DNA of 64,000 nt from Melampsora larici-populina 98AG31 (GCF_000204055.1 NW_006768785.1:186001-250000); one strand, 5' to 3'. Positions 42,892 through 54,084 are shown, counted from the first letter of the stretch. Numbers and translations: made by a program. Notes: generated from the letters alone by a model not told the origin.

Positions 42892-45800
42892 ATGGAAGAC
42901 CCACCTCAATACGTTCAAATCCCCACCGAGGATCTCCGCATGATCCGTGCACAGCTTGAACAGTTTGGCATCGATGCTCACCGCCGCGATCAAAACCATG
43001 CTCAAGAAATTGGCAACCTCAGAAACCAACACGAGAACGTCCTACAACAACAGGCTAATCAAATTAATCATCTCGAGCATCAACTCAACGATCGCATCAA
43101 TAACCCAGCCCCACCTAAACCGGATGCTTTTAGGGCCGAGCCTCGGAAATTCACCGGATATGGTGATAATGCCCAGCTATGGTTTTCCGAGTTAGAATCT
43201 AATTTCAAAATGCATCGCTACCCAGAGGCTTCCTGGGGTGAGATGATTGGTCCATACTTGGACGAAGAATCTCTCATGTTCTGGCACGAGGCTCGCAAAG
43301 CTCAAGGCGGTACTATCTCAGATTATGAAGATTTCAAGGCTCACTTTTTAAATCAATACGACTTCGATCTCATGATCGAAGAGACTTTGGAGAAAATCAA
43401 AGTCTGCTACTACAAGGGTGATATCAACGATTACATCCTTAGGTTTAGAAAGTTGATGGCATACGTACCCCCAGACATTCTTTCCTTCCAAGCTCGCAAG
43501 TTCTCCTTCGCCGACAAACTCCCGGTTCACTATCGAGAGAAAATCAATAACAAGGCCGATGTCAGAACTAAGAAGGACATGGAATTAATTTATGCCGCTG
43601 CTAGAGAAGCCGAACGCACCGTCAAAATCAATAACCGCAGTTTCAAGAACTACGACCAGAAGGCCTCGACTTCTCATAAAACTTCCGACAAGAAACACTC
43701 TTTCAATTTCAATCGCAACAACTTTCGCTCTCACAGTCACTCAAGCCATTTTGGTAGACCTCACACTGTTACCAACGGAGCAGGTCCTATGGACCTAGAC
43801 GTAGTCGATCTATCTAACGTCGAATGTTACTCCTGTCACCAAAAAGGTCACATGTCTGATAAATGTCCCCGAGGACACAAGAAGAAGACTTTTCATGGAT
43901 CGAAGAATCGACAAAACAACTTCGATCGTCGAAAGCCTAACTTACTCTTGATGGAACATTTCCCTTATTCTTTTGGAACTCCCGATTCTAATTCACTTGA
44001 TTCATTTATCCCTCCATTCCAAGATCATGAATTACAAGAAGAGTCCCCGTTTTTAACTCCTTTCTCGGACGCTGATGGACACGTTTTTAGAGTGTCCCAA
44101 GAATCATCAGAAAGCTTAAACGGTCCTACTGAAGATGGAAGGATTGATTTAGAAGAGTACAAAAGAAATTACCTGGAAACCTTACGTGACTTAGATCCTG
44201 AAATGCTACTTGATTTAGAAAAAGAACGTGAAGCCGTCGCTAGAGTCATCAAAGAAGCTGATCATTACCGATGCTGTAAATCTTGCAAAGCTTATGGTAA
44301 TGAAGACAGCCCTCCAACTATCTCAACCGGTATTAAATTCTTCGACATGAGTCCTCGAGAAATCAACAATGCCAACAACAAAAGGCCCATAAAAGAAGAC
44401 ACATCATCCGGCAGTGAGAACGATCAAGATATGTTCTGTGTTGATATGGAGAACAAAAGACTCAGATTAGATCCCTCCCAAATTGACGGCTACCGTTTCA
44501 CTAATGAACGGACCCCTTCTCCATTCCCTACTCTCGAACCAGTCGCATTAGCAGAAAGAGAGTTAGAGAATGTCGAAATCTGGAATCAAATCTTAGCAAC
44601 GTCATATACCAATTGGGCGGATCGGGTTGAATTTGGATCCAATTGTACCGCCGACGAAGAAGACTCAAGCACTGCCGCCATCGAGTCAAGCAGCAATTTC
44701 GGAGTAGAATATAGTTCCGTCTGTACCGACTATGACGATATGAAGGCACAAGCTGTCGACTCAGAACCAAGCAATGTTTCTCCATACGATCTGTCAATAC
44801 TAGAGCTCGCCATTCACGAAGATGCCCACAAGAGCTCACTTCCCTTATACCCAGTTTTATTTCGCAACATGCAACTCGACGCTATCATAGATTCAGGCGC
44901 GGCTGCTAACTACGTTTCCGCAGAAGAAGTCGAGAAGATGAAAGAAATCAACCCCGACCGTATCAAAATCAGGTCCGTTAGTAACCAAGGAGTTAGGCTA
45001 GCTAACGGTAGTCGTGAAACATGCGACAAGGTCGCCATCTTCGAGGCAGAAGCTGAAGACGAATTTAAAGATAATAACTTCAAGTTTGAAATCAAGGCTT
45101 TTATTCTTTCCCTTCCCAACATTTCCTTAATTCTTGGACTACCCTGGTTGCGAGAACACCAGCCCTACATCGATTACACAACGGGAAAATACACTATCAA
45201 GTCCGGTGTTAAAACCTTCCATCTCAGCCCAAAACAATATGAACCCAAGCTGTTTACTATAGACAACAAGTGCTGGACTGAACATCTAGAACGCCTCGCT
45301 AGAGGCATAGCGCCTAAATGTTGGATGGAAGACATCATCATCAAGGATCGTAACTGGAAACATTTTATTGACACAGGCGACGCAAAACCTATCAAGTCCC
45401 ATGGTCGCCCTCATACTCCCTTAGAGCATAGCACGATCAAGCAATTTATCGAAGAAAGCCTTGAACAAGGCATAATTGAACGCTCTGATTCCCCTTGGTC
45501 ATCCCCTTTGTTACTAGTCAAGAAGCCCGATAATTCTACCAGGGTATGTGTTGATTATCGAGCACTCAACAAGGTTACAAGAAAGAACGCTTACCCTTTG
45601 CCCCGCATCGATGATGCTTATCTTTTTCTTTCCGGTGCAAAGTGTTTCTCAACGATCGACTTGAAGTCAGGCTTCTGGCAAATCCCTATGGCTCCCGAGG
45701 ACAAACAGAAGACGGCTTTTACTTGTAGGCTTGGTCACTTTCAGTGGCGGGTGATGCCATTTGGCCTTTGTAACGCACCCGCTACGTTTCAAGAAATGAT

Positions 45801-48081
45801 GAATTCAATCTTGAAGGATGTAATTGACAAATTCGCTCTTGTTTATTTAGATGATATCATTGTCTACTCCAAGACCGAAGAGGAACACGAAACTCACATC
45901 AAAGCTATCTTCGAAATCCTCAAGAAAGAAGGATTAGTGGTCTCTGCCAAGAAATGTCAACTCGGCAAGTCTTCATTATTATTTTTAGGTCACGTCGTCG
46001 ACGGAGATGGCATTCGGACAAACCCCGACAAAATTCAGAAAATTGTTGAGTGGCCAATTCCTACTAACATTTCTCAAGTTAGAGGCTTTTTGAACCTATG
46101 CACTTACTATAAACGCTTCATTCTTAAGTTTTCCTCTATTGCTTCACCTCTTTATAAATTGACTGAAGGATCCCCTAGGCCAGGGTCGTCAATTGTCTGG
46201 GGGGATGAAGAGACTCTCTCATTTGAAAAACTTAAGGAAGCCCTCACCAAGACAGTCCCCCTTCAACACCCTGTCCCTTTCAAACCCTTCGTTCTTGATA
46301 CCGATGCGTCTGGAACCAATATAGGCGCTGTTTTGCAACAAGACACTGACTATGAGATTCCCAAGGACGTAAGTTTTGATTATAATCTCTATCAAAAGAA
46401 ACTCAAGAACAACAATCTAAGACCCATTGCTTTCGAATCCCGTAAACTCTCAAAAACGGAACAGAATTATTCAGCGCAAGAACGTGAGTTACTTGCAATA
46501 GTTCATGGTCTCAAACATTTCCGAGGCTATGTTGAAGGATCGCCCGTCTTAGTTAGAACTGACCATGAATCTTTAAAACATTTCAAAACCCAAAAACATA
46601 TCAATCGACGCCTTGCCCGGTTTGTGGACGAAATCGAATTTTTTGACAATCACATAGTCTACAGACCAGGTAAAGAACAGTTGGCTGCAGACTCCCTCTC
46701 TCGCAAACCCGACACCAAATTTGACGCCGATCCTCCAGAAACCGCCGATGCTTTATTCACTATCAATGACTGCGGAGATCAGTACCAACAGTTACTCAAG
46801 TACAAGCTCCAACTTCAATCCGGCATGGATCCTTCGGAAGTTGGTTCAGGTGATCTCACCCTAGACGGTGATAGACTAATCAAAATCAATCTTGATAACC
46901 CCCTACTTAATACCCTCACAGTACCGACAAGCAAACTCGAGGCCGAGAAGATCTGCTACCGTGTTCATGAACACTTAGGACATCGAAATGTCAAAGATGT
47001 CATCAGGTCAACGAAAGCCCGCTACTGGTTTCCTGACCTCGACAAAACGGTCAAGGAGGCCATTGACCTCTGTAAAGCATGCCAAGTACACGCAGCCCCG
47101 ACCAAGCAACAAGGTATGTCTCTACAGTTCGTTCCCCGTGGTAAACCCTTTAGAAAGTGGGGAATGGATTTTGTTGGTCCCTTACCCAAGACGGCCAACG
47201 GAAATCAGTATATGATCACCGCCATAGATTATGGCACCGGTTGGGCATATGCTAAACCTTTGCGTTCTACTTCCTCAGATGCTGCTGTCGCTCTCGTCAA
47301 AGAAATCACATTGAATCACGGACTTCCCGAAGAAATCCTAACGGACAACGGCTCTGAATTCATATCTCAAAACTTCAAAACTTACCTCAAGGACAACAAC
47401 GTCAAGCAAAAGAATACTTCACCCTATCATCCTCAGACCAACGGGTTAGATGAACGATTTCACGGTACTCTCGTGAATGCCCTTCGTAAGTTTTGCTCAC
47501 CCTATAAACAGAATCTCTGGGATGAATATCTAAATACTTGCCTCTTCGCATATCGCGCTTCTTACTCTCATTCCATGAAAGCTTCCCCATTTTACATGGC
47601 TTATGGCGAGGAAGCTAGATTACCGGACGAAGCTGTAAGTATGAAATTTGATAGCTCCTATGAAAACCTCGAACTAATCTACAGACAACGTAACATCGCA
47701 GTCGACAAGCTCAAAGCCTCAAGAGAAACCCTTATCCAGGAACTCAATGAACGTGCGCAAGAAAGGTCGAAGGAATCGGAAGAAGGCTACACGGAACGAA
47801 ACCTCCGCCCGGGCGACAGAGTCCTCAGGCGGTTCGAGGGACGCCCATCCAAACTCCATCCTAAGTGGGATGGCCCCTTCATCGTTAAAGATGCCGACCC
47901 CCACGGTACGTTCACCTTAATGACTTCTAACGGTCATGTTCTGAAAGCTAAAGTAAATGGCTCTCGTATTAAAAAATTTAAAGGAACCTCCGACCAATTT
48001 TTCTTTGCCTCCCAACGTCTTCATGAGCGAGATGCAGCTGCTAATGAGGGAAGCTCAAGGAATGTTAATAATGTCATTTGA
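42892..48081 (+). CDS. gag-pol: Gag-Pol polyprotein, single frame, Ty3/Gypsy type
   Basis: 1729 codons without a stop or frameshift. Residues 1-75 are helical with Gln/Asn/His. The gag core includes FTGYGDNAQLWFSELESNF. The zinc knuckle CYSCHQKGHMSDKCP is near 305-320. A long acidic linker (about 350-640) precedes the protease, whose catalytic motif is LDAIIDSGAAANYVS near 665, with LGLPWLREHQP later. RT has ALVYLDDIIVYSK near 984. RNase H has VLDTDASGTNIGAVLQQ near 1135. Integrase has HEHLGH and CKACQ for the zinc site (about 1360-1395), then GMDFVGPLPK, LTDNGSEF and DERFHGTL for the D-D-E triad (about 1425-1520). It ends with a GPY/F-type module (LHPKWDGPFIVKDADPHGTF). There is no chromodomain. 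Gag and Pol must be separated by proteolysis since no recoding signal is needed. Confidence 0.95.
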   Translation: MEDPPQYVQIPTEDLRMIRAQLEQFGIDAHRRDQNHAQEIGNLRNQHENVLQQQANQINHLEHQLNDRINNPAPPKPDAFRAEPRKFTGYGDNAQLWFSELESNFKMHRYPEASWGEMIGPYLDEESLMFWHEARKAQGGTISDYEDFKAHFLNQYDFDLMIEETLEKIKVCYYKGDINDYILRFRKLMAYVPPDILSFQARKFSFADKLPVHYREKINNKADVRTKKDMELIYAAAREAERTVKINNRSFKNYDQKASTSHKTSDKKHSFNFNRNNFRSHSHSSHFGRPHTVTNGAGPMDLDVVDLSNVECYSCHQKGHMSDKCPRGHKKKTFHGSKNRQNNFDRRKPNLLLMEHFPYSFGTPDSNSLDSFIPPFQDHELQEESPFLTPFSDADGHVFRVSQESSESLNGPTEDGRIDLEEYKRNYLETLRDLDPEMLLDLEKEREAVARVIKEADHYRCCKSCKAYGNEDSPPTISTGIKFFDMSPREINNANNKRPIKEDTSSGSENDQDMFCVDMENKRLRLDPSQIDGYRFTNERTPSPFPTLEPVALAERELENVEIWNQILATSYTNWADRVEFGSNCTADEEDSSTAAIESSSNFGVEYSSVCTDYDDMKAQAVDSEPSNVSPYDLSILELAIHEDAHKSSLPLYPVLFRNMQLDAIIDSGAAANYVSAEEVEKMKEINPDRIKIRSVSNQGVRLANGSRETCDKVAIFEAEAEDEFKDNNFKFEIKAFILSLPNISLILGLPWLREHQPYIDYTTGKYTIKSGVKTFHLSPKQYEPKLFTIDNKCWTEHLERLARGIAPKCWMEDIIIKDRNWKHFIDTGDAKPIKSHGRPHTPLEHSTIKQFIEESLEQGIIERSDSPWSSPLLLVKKPDNSTRVCVDYRALNKVTRKNAYPLPRIDDAYLFLSGAKCFSTIDLKSGFWQIPMAPEDKQKTAFTCRLGHFQWRVMPFGLCNAPATFQEMMNSILKDVIDKFALVYLDDIIVYSKTEEEHETHIKAIFEILKKEGLVVSAKKCQLGKSSLLFLGHVVDGDGIRTNPDKIQKIVEWPIPTNISQVRGFLNLCTYYKRFILKFSSIASPLYKLTEGSPRPGSSIVWGDEETLSFEKLKEALTKTVPLQHPVPFKPFVLDTDASGTNIGAVLQQDTDYEIPKDVSFDYNLYQKKLKNNNLRPIAFESRKLSKTEQNYSAQERELLAIVHGLKHFRGYVEGSPVLVRTDHESLKHFKTQKHINRRLARFVDEIEFFDNHIVYRPGKEQLAADSLSRKPDTKFDADPPETADALFTINDCGDQYQQLLKYKLQLQSGMDPSEVGSGDLTLDGDRLIKINLDNPLLNTLTVPTSKLEAEKICYRVHEHLGHRNVKDVIRSTKARYWFPDLDKTVKEAIDLCKACQVHAAPTKQQGMSLQFVPRGKPFRKWGMDFVGPLPKTANGNQYMITAIDYGTGWAYAKPLRSTSSDAAVALVKEITLNHGLPEEILTDNGSEFISQNFKTYLKDNNVKQKNTSPYHPQTNGLDERFHGTLVNALRKFCSPYKQNLWDEYLNTCLFAYRASYSHSMKASPFYMAYGEEARLPDEAVSMKFDSSYENLELIYRQRNIAVDKLKASRETLIQELNERAQERSKESEEGYTERNLRPGDRVLRRFEGRPSKLHPKWDGPFIVKDADPHGTFTLMTSNGHVLKAKVNGSRIKKFKGTSDQFFFASQRLHERDAAANEGSSRNVNNVI

Positions 48082-48222
48082 AGATTTTCAAACTTGTTTA
48101 GAACATGTTCCCAACAGCTTTATCGAGGATTACGTGGAAAGGCTGGCTGTCATGAACTTAGCCGCACTAAGAGAATTATCCTGGCGCAGCAAATAGGTAA
48201 TAAACTAGGAAGTTTATGGTCT

Positions 48223-48238
48223 TAAGGAGGGGATGGTG
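48223..48238 (+). other. polypurine tract of Gypsy element 2
   Basis: AAGGAGGGGATGGTG directly before the 3' LTR, a purine-rich run in the position of the plus-strand primer. Confidence 0.7.
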
Positions 48239-48630
48239 TGATTCCCTGATTCGACCGTTCCCTTTGTTCTCTTTGTACGCGCTTTCGCGCTTTTCTCTTT
48301 TCTCTATTTTGCTTTCAATGCTTTTCAAAGTCTCTATTTTTTTATTCATTTCCTTTATCGAGACGGACCTTACCAGATCCGTCCCGATCACTTACATCTT
48401 GTAGACCTCCACTAATTGTAACCGGATCCTGCAGTACCGGATCCGGCCTTTTGCGTCCTCCACCTAACTTGTATCACAGCGATCCTGCTGTTCTTATTGT
48501 ACCACAATATTTCCTTATCTGTACTTCGCCCAAAGATGCTCGTCTATATAAAGACCTCGCATCTCCCTAGTAATGTAAACGCTAAGTTACTTCCCACCTA
48601 TTTTCGCCCCCTTGAAAGTGAGTGGAATCA
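48239..48630 (+). repeat. 3' LTR of Gypsy element 2
   Basis: 392 bp, appearing identical to 41971-42362, followed by CATG. Confidence 0.92.
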
Positions 48631-49028
48631 CATGCCTGATTGTCTCCTAGCGCATCTAAGGGGTTCAAAACAATAAAAAGCGGCTTTTGACGCTTGTCAT
48701 GCAACCAGAAGTACGTCTCGGCAATTCTAGTCTTTCCAAAACCAGTGCCGGCGTGAAAGAACACATCATGCCCTTTTACTAACCACACGACTACTTCAAC
48801 TTGCAAATCCTTCGCATCTTGATTGTAACGTTTCCGGAATATATCTCGAATCCGCTGACAAAGTACGTCTGCAGATTCATGAAGGATGCGATCACTCAAC
48901 ACCACTCGGCCGGTGGGAGTGGCGTTTGTGGGTAGATGTACGTCATCTTCCACATCAGATTCCGACTCGCATCCAGGTAATGTATCATCCTGGGTATCGA
49001 CATTGTTTGCGGCGGTGCACTGAGACAT
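48631..49028 (-). pseudogene. RecQ-like DEAD/DEAH helicase, N-terminal part, cut by Gypsy element 2
   Basis: The ATG at 49028 (MSQCTAANN) is the first in frame; the frame extends upstream without one. The N-terminal part is acidic and variable. A RecQ-type Q-motif region follows (FRKRYNQDAKDLQVEVVVWL), then Walker A in FFHAGTGFGKTRIAE and motif Ia-like PLFIVLNPLDALGDNQ. The reading frame then runs into the LTR. The wording FHAGTGFGKTRIAE and LDALGDNQ is typical of the RecQ-like helicases that are abundant in rust genomes. Everything after motif Ia would lie beyond the retroelement, where I see only 15 further codons before a stop. As it stands the gene cannot give a working helicase. Confidence 0.85.
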
Positions 49029-49121
49029 TTGAATGAATCGACGAGAATGTGGAGAATTGAATATTCTGGTGCTCACTTTACCCCAACGTAATCTCGACGA
49101 AGCATTTTGAATGCGATTAAA

Positions 49122-49294
49122 TTACGGGATACAAACTAGAAACCCGGATTTGTTCCGGGTTTCCCAATTCGGACTTTTTGGCTGTGTTTGCGCAAACTGG
49201 GAAACTGGGAGAACGTGGGAAAGTTCCAAACACAGCCAAAAACAAAAACTGGGAAACTGGGAAAAAAACCCAGTTTTAACTTTGTATCCCGTAA
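49122..49294. mobile_element. MITE with TACGGGATACAAA ends
   Basis: About 173 bp. The left end TTACGGGATACAAA is repeated in reverse at the right end (TTTGTATCCCGTAA). Inside is a second hairpin, TTTTTGGCTGTGTTT against AAACACAGCCAAAAA, and direct copies of ACTGGGAAACTGGGA. The flanks give AAT on both sides (AAT before TACGGG, AAT after CCCGTA), a possible 3-bp duplication. It lies about 90 bp upstream of the helicase ATG. Confidence 0.7.
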
Positions 49295-49570
49295 ATCAGT
49301 TTCAATCAGTTTAAACTGGTTTAAGCGCTCCTCAAATTTCATTTTGACCCGAAAAAGTCTTCTCGATCCTCTTGCAAGAGCAAAAGGACAGCTTGACCTT
49401 TGATCAAGGAGGGTCTCATGCATTGCGAGATTTTGGAAACTTTGGTCTACTCAGATATTGTGTAGTGTCTAAACTACAGAAGATAATTGTCTGTATAGAA
49501 ATTTTACCCGAGCGACTCTTATCGGGTCCCTGCTGGTACACCAAAAAGAGCCGATAATTCGCAAGTCCCT

Positions 49571-49760
49571 CTCCAGGGCACCGAGCTTGTGAAGGTATGA
49601 AAGCCCCTGCGAGTTTGGGACTTGTGTTAAGTTAGCCTCTGCGAGGCGCGCGGACGTGGCCGCGCAGAGAGGGCTTGTTCAAGCTAACTCTCCAGGGCAC
49701 CGAGCTTGTGAAGGCAAGAAAGCCCTGCGAGAGATTTTGGACTTGTGTTAAGTTAGCTTG
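49571..49760 (+). repeat. two direct copies of a ~70-bp unit
   Basis: CTCCAGGGCACCGAGCTTGT starts near-identical segments at about 49571 and 49690. Both run through GGACTTGTGTTAAGTTAGC. Between them is an inverted pair (GCCTCTGCG and CGCAGAGAGGGC) that could fold. It has no coding meaning and is probably the end repeats of a small element. Confidence 0.7.
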
Positions 49761-51498
49761 ATCACAGTGCAGGCAAACCATCCGCATCATTCAAACCGGA
49801 CCTCATCGTACCAGCAAAACCTTACTTAATCTTTCAAACTTTTCAAACATTTAAGCCATGTAGCACTCGGCCCGGGAGGTCGGTGAGTGGCCGGATGAGC
49901 GTTGCTGACAATGCAAACGGATGGAGAAATTTGCTTCGGTCTAGGTTGTGTGAAGTCTGTCAATCATTTCCAGAAGGGGCTTGCTGCAGGTTCAAGTGGG
50001 TAGCAGTAGCGGCTACAAACTTCCACAACCCTTTGGGTACTCCCGTACAATGGGGCTCGCGGATTTCATGAAGCTCCAGATTCTCTGGTGACACTTGTCA
50101 TTTTGATATAGTCTCATCAAGTGACTCTGCTGGCTCAGCAACCTTGAGACGAGCGGGTAGAGTGACTTGGACCATGCTCGGCGTAGATGTTGTTTTTTTA
50201 TTTCGTCGCTTCAGGTGCTACCAGATCCTCTTGTGGCTATCAGTCATGCATCGTTGTTGTTGAAGTTTGATCACTTTTGAAGATCGCTTTGCGTGACAAT
50301 GCCCAATACAGCGTCATGCTTTGTATATGGAAATGATCACACTTGAGCTTTTTGATTCAGGGTGACAATCAAGTTCGTTATGACTCTGGGGGTTGTTCGG
50401 AACAGGTTATCATATTATGTGTAGTGCTTTCGATTCAGCGCTTCTTTTTGGATTGATCTGGTGCAGTCTTGCTTGCCAAACTTTCACCCGTTTGGATCCT
50501 GATGGAAGTGACGAAATATAGTCGCTGCCATCAAGCCTCGTTTAATTTCAGAACGGCTCGATAATAAAGAATTGAAAATTAAACCACTCAAATTGGAGCA
50601 CAAACAATCGTCCGATGTTTTTAAAAAGCTACTTTTAGAATGCCGTTGATGCGAGGGTCCCAAAAATACCTTCGGCTCCTCAAAAACTTGATATCTGAGT
50701 GAGTTTGAGGGTTTCGAGTCTTGATCGATTCCCGTCTGAAATTGAAGGAAGCTTGCTGGCAGCGACCATAGGCTATTGTCGCTTTTTGCACTTGTCCACC
50801 TGTCTTTGACATGAAAAGAATCAAAACCGGAAAATCACAGTCAAACGTCAAGAGAGACAAGTTCAGTACTCTAAGTCGACAATGGGTCAATCGAAAAGCG
50901 AATGTCGACATGAATGAGTAGTGTCAGAAGGTCTTGGGCGAATCCTCAACTAGACCGCTACCTCTTAACTGGTCCAGAAGTCTCTCATAAAGTGTTCGGC
51001 TGTGTGGACGAAGAAAGATAGTCTCTGAGCGTTCGCTAGTAGATGGGCAAAAGAACAAGTGTCCTACTCAGCTCCGTTTAGCGCGTTCAGTTCCGGTCGT
51101 GGCCAAAACCAGTCTGCTGCGTTTGCAGTCGAGAATGTGTCATGCTCTACACGCCGAACTGTTCAAAATATTTTGGACACGAGTCGATCATTTTTAGGCT
51201 AGCATAATGCTCCTGCGAACTCATCTTGAGAGCTCATGTGCCTTACATCATGATTGGCCCGGCCTGCTAGCATTCTATGTACCAAGTATCAAAGAGATCG
51301 TCACTATTCCCAACGACGTCATCATCCGGGCTTTATATAGCTCCATTGCCGCTTCCACGAACTTATCCTTTCTTCATCCTGAACGACTTTTCTTTTACTA
51401 CTTCTTGCCACTTCCCATCTTGTACCTCGGTTTGTTGAGGATCTTCTTGCGCTTCAAACACATATTACCTTTCTTGACTCATCATTAGATAACTTATC
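49761..51498. other. intergenic, upstream of the gene at 51499
   Basis: No gene recognised. Composition is more balanced than in the transposon block. The last 300 bp contain a good TATA box at 51334 and probably form the promoter of the next gene. Confidence 0.45.
51334..51340 (+). promoter_or_regulatory. TATA box upstream of the gene at 51499
   Basis: TATATAG within GGGCTTTATATAGCTCC, 159 bp before the ATG. Position and context fit a fungal core promoter; there is no other support. Confidence 0.5.
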
Positions 51499-52616
51499 AT
51501 GGGCTTACCTTCGCTCTTCAACCGATCTCAATCTACCTCCAACATTACTCCTCCTCCGAGTCAATCACGCATTCTACAACCGTCCTTGAATTTACATCAT
51601 CCACTGCGTGCCCGGTCTGCGACTCTCGTCACCATAACCAATCAACCTCTTACCCGGTCGTCGAAATCCGCGCTACCCAAATCTCAAAAGAAAAAAGCTT
51701 CTTCAATTCCCCGTCCCAAAACATCAAGAGGTCTCCAGGATGGCAACAAGGAGAATATCGATCCTAATAACCCTCAGCTACAGGACGGGATGTTTGGAAA
51801 TTACCGGCACCAAACATTACATTATCAGGTAAGAACTTCGAGTCCCTCATTTTCATGAGTATATATCCAGGATTCCAGCTGACGTCACATCTATCGGTAA
51901 AACATTAGATGCTGGCAGCCTACCTTCTTCCCTCGTCATCTGACAATCATCCCAACTCGAAGCCCGAATCCCTCAATGTTATAGATGGCAGTTTACCCAT
52001 CATCTCTCCCCGAGCCTCATGTTCCCAAAAAGAACACTCAAGCATGTTGCAAGTTGAACAAACTCCGCCATTCAAGCTTGCGCCAGCTAGAAATCCAAAC
52101 AGCTCAGTATCGTCGTCAATTTCATCAGTCGGGGCCACGTCCATGTTTTCCATAAATTCTACTTCAAGTTTCTCTACAACTGCTACTACCGTTCAGTCCT
52201 GTGAAATCACACCCAAAGCCAATTTCCATCCTAATGTATCCTGCCTTGAGACGTATCTTGGCCCCTCCATTCGAAATGAACTGGTAGATGACGACTCGTG
52301 GCTTCTTACAGGCGTAATTCATTCACCTGCGTCACATACCGGCATTTCCTACATGAAGAGTCTCGATTACAAGACAAGAAACCTCAAAGGGTTGAAGATC
52401 GACACAGTGGCGGAATCGGATTCAAGTCTACCCACGATGAAGGATTTCAAAATGCATGAGGTCGAACCGGAAGCTGAGAATACCATTCAGTTTGTTGAAA
52501 GCAAAGTCCATAGCCCAGGAGGTGTTTGGACCGCTGGGTCACCTTATCAAGCCTTCTTGACTCCTCCACTTGTCTCTACCCCATCATCACCTTTCCAATT
52601 TCACAATCTTGAATGA
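51499..52616 (+). CDS. unknown Ser/Pro-rich protein with KEN-box-like motif
   Basis: Two exons, 51499-51828 and 51909-52616, with a GT-AG intron and phase 0, give 345 residues. The whole protein is low-complexity: Ser, Thr and Pro-rich with basic stretches (KSALPKSQKKKASSIPRPK) and no predicted fold, signal peptide or membrane segment. Residues about 78-84 read DGNKENIDPN, which contains KEN, a degradation signal of APC/C substrates when followed by Pro. Several SP/TP sites (TPPLVSTPSSPF at the end) would suit cyclin-dependent kinases. These point to a cell-cycle regulated, disordered protein, but that is inference from motifs only. No family is recognised. The start is the first ATG after a TATA box 159 bp upstream. 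Confidence 0.75.
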
Positions 52617-54084
52617 TCTTTTCTACCTCTTTTAAACTAAATCGGTATACCCCTCTTATCCTGAGTTTCCTTCTTAGACGAACTTTCTTAATGTTAATGT
52701 CTCCACAGTTACCTCATTTTGCGAATTTTACTTTTTCGTTCTACCCTTTTGACTCTCTCTCTACGTTTTCGTGAGCCTGCATCGTGTTTCTTCATCGATC
52801 CATCATCATTTCCCGAGTTATCATTCTCGTGGTTGTTTTTCTTTAGTCAGCATTTTCGCTTTTATCATTATCATATCTGGTTGTTGTTTCTCTTAGCGTC
52901 TAGATCAAATCAGTGAATAGTCTATATGTACTTAATAATTGGGTTTCGCTGTTGTTTTCTTCTTCCTTTTGGACATTTGTTTTGTATGAGAAAGTCACGA
53001 AATTATTTCAATGTATTTCAATGTCACCATCATCATGTCATACCCCTTCACTCACACCTTGGTCCCTTCGGGTTGTACTTCATTAGCTTCCTTCTTGCAT
53101 GTCTTGTGTCACGATGCGAAATTCAAACTCATAGTCGCTCCACCGCAATACCATTTCCTATGAACAAAATATTGAAAACATTCTCAAAGGATGATCCGCA
53201 AAGTAACCTCAACTACTATCGTGAAAACTACGTGCGACAAGACGACACGAGAAGCGCACAACAAGTCAACCCGGCTGTTGATAGTTTAACGTGTTGCAAG
53301 AGAAAAGTATCCAGTGGAAGTTTTTATCCTCACCTTCTGTCTTTGAATACAAATATATGCTTTAGAAAACTTTGTCCCATTTTGTTTTGAATCAAAGTGA
53401 TTTGCTATCATACAACTTCAAGCCTAATTTGATCTCCCAGAATTCTATGTTTCTCCTTCCTTTGCCAATTGCTGTTGACTTACTATCATTTGCACATATC
53501 AATCTTCGGTACACATATCAATAGATGCCAGTCACCTCGACTCGACTTTCCCCATCATCTGGGACTTACTAAACATTGAGACCTTTCTTCATCTACCTCC
53601 TATTGAGGTCTTATTCGGGTCTTATCCTGAATCACTGTGGCATCAGGCGCCATTGGGATCAAAGCAGCATAGTCTGAATAAAGATCTTTGCTATGCAATC
53701 GTTTTCACTCTTCTATGACATTCTTTGCACGTAAATTTGGTATAGAAGTATCTTCCGCATCACGATTCAGACATGTGGTTTCATGACAGTCATGTATCTT
53801 TTTAACATCTCAACTCAAAAGCAAACGAGACAAGATATTGCAAATTGTGACAGAGTAATTGAACTTTGAACGGTCTAATTAAACCTCGCTACACTCGCTA
53901 CATTCTAAATGCCATGACCATCATGGTTAGGTTCAATCCATAGAAAGCATTTGTTAGTCAAATTAAAATCTCGTCCAAATTGATCAGAAATGAGTTCTGG
54001 TAGGTTGACTTACGTTGATATACATGCCTTTTTTCGCAACGGTATTGAAGTGGATTTCCTGATTCGTCGTAATGAGAGCAAACT
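52617..54084. other. intergenic up to the Harbinger element
   Basis: T-rich 3' region of the preceding gene, then unassigned sequence. A 154-codon frame at 52926-53390 lacks domain content and codes for Cys/Phe/His-rich low-quality sequence, so I do not call it. Confidence 0.45.

Larger units (their letters stand above)
41971..48630 (+). mobile_element. Ty3/Gypsy retrotransposon (element 2), full length, young
   Basis: 6660 bp with two 392-bp LTRs that appear identical by eye, one uninterrupted gag-pol frame, a polypurine tract and a 4-bp target duplication. There is no chromodomain. It splits a RecQ-like helicase gene. Intact coding and identical LTRs make it the best candidate for recent activity in the window. 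Confidence 0.93.

Noticed and set aside
47957..48196. 79-codon frame overlapping the end of gag-pol of element 2
   Set aside because: It overlaps the real frame and reaches into the polypurine region. No known extra gene sits here in Ty3/Gypsy elements, and nothing conserved is visible.
41969..48632. Alternative LTR borders TGTGATTCC to GGAATCACA
   Set aside because: These give a longer inverted pair but no target duplication. The borders TGATTCC to GGAATCA give CATG on both sides.
52926..53390. 154-codon open frame
   Set aside because: Biased, Phe/His/Cys-rich translation of T-rich DNA without domain, signal or homolog that I recognise; likely downstream non-coding sequence of the gene at 51499.
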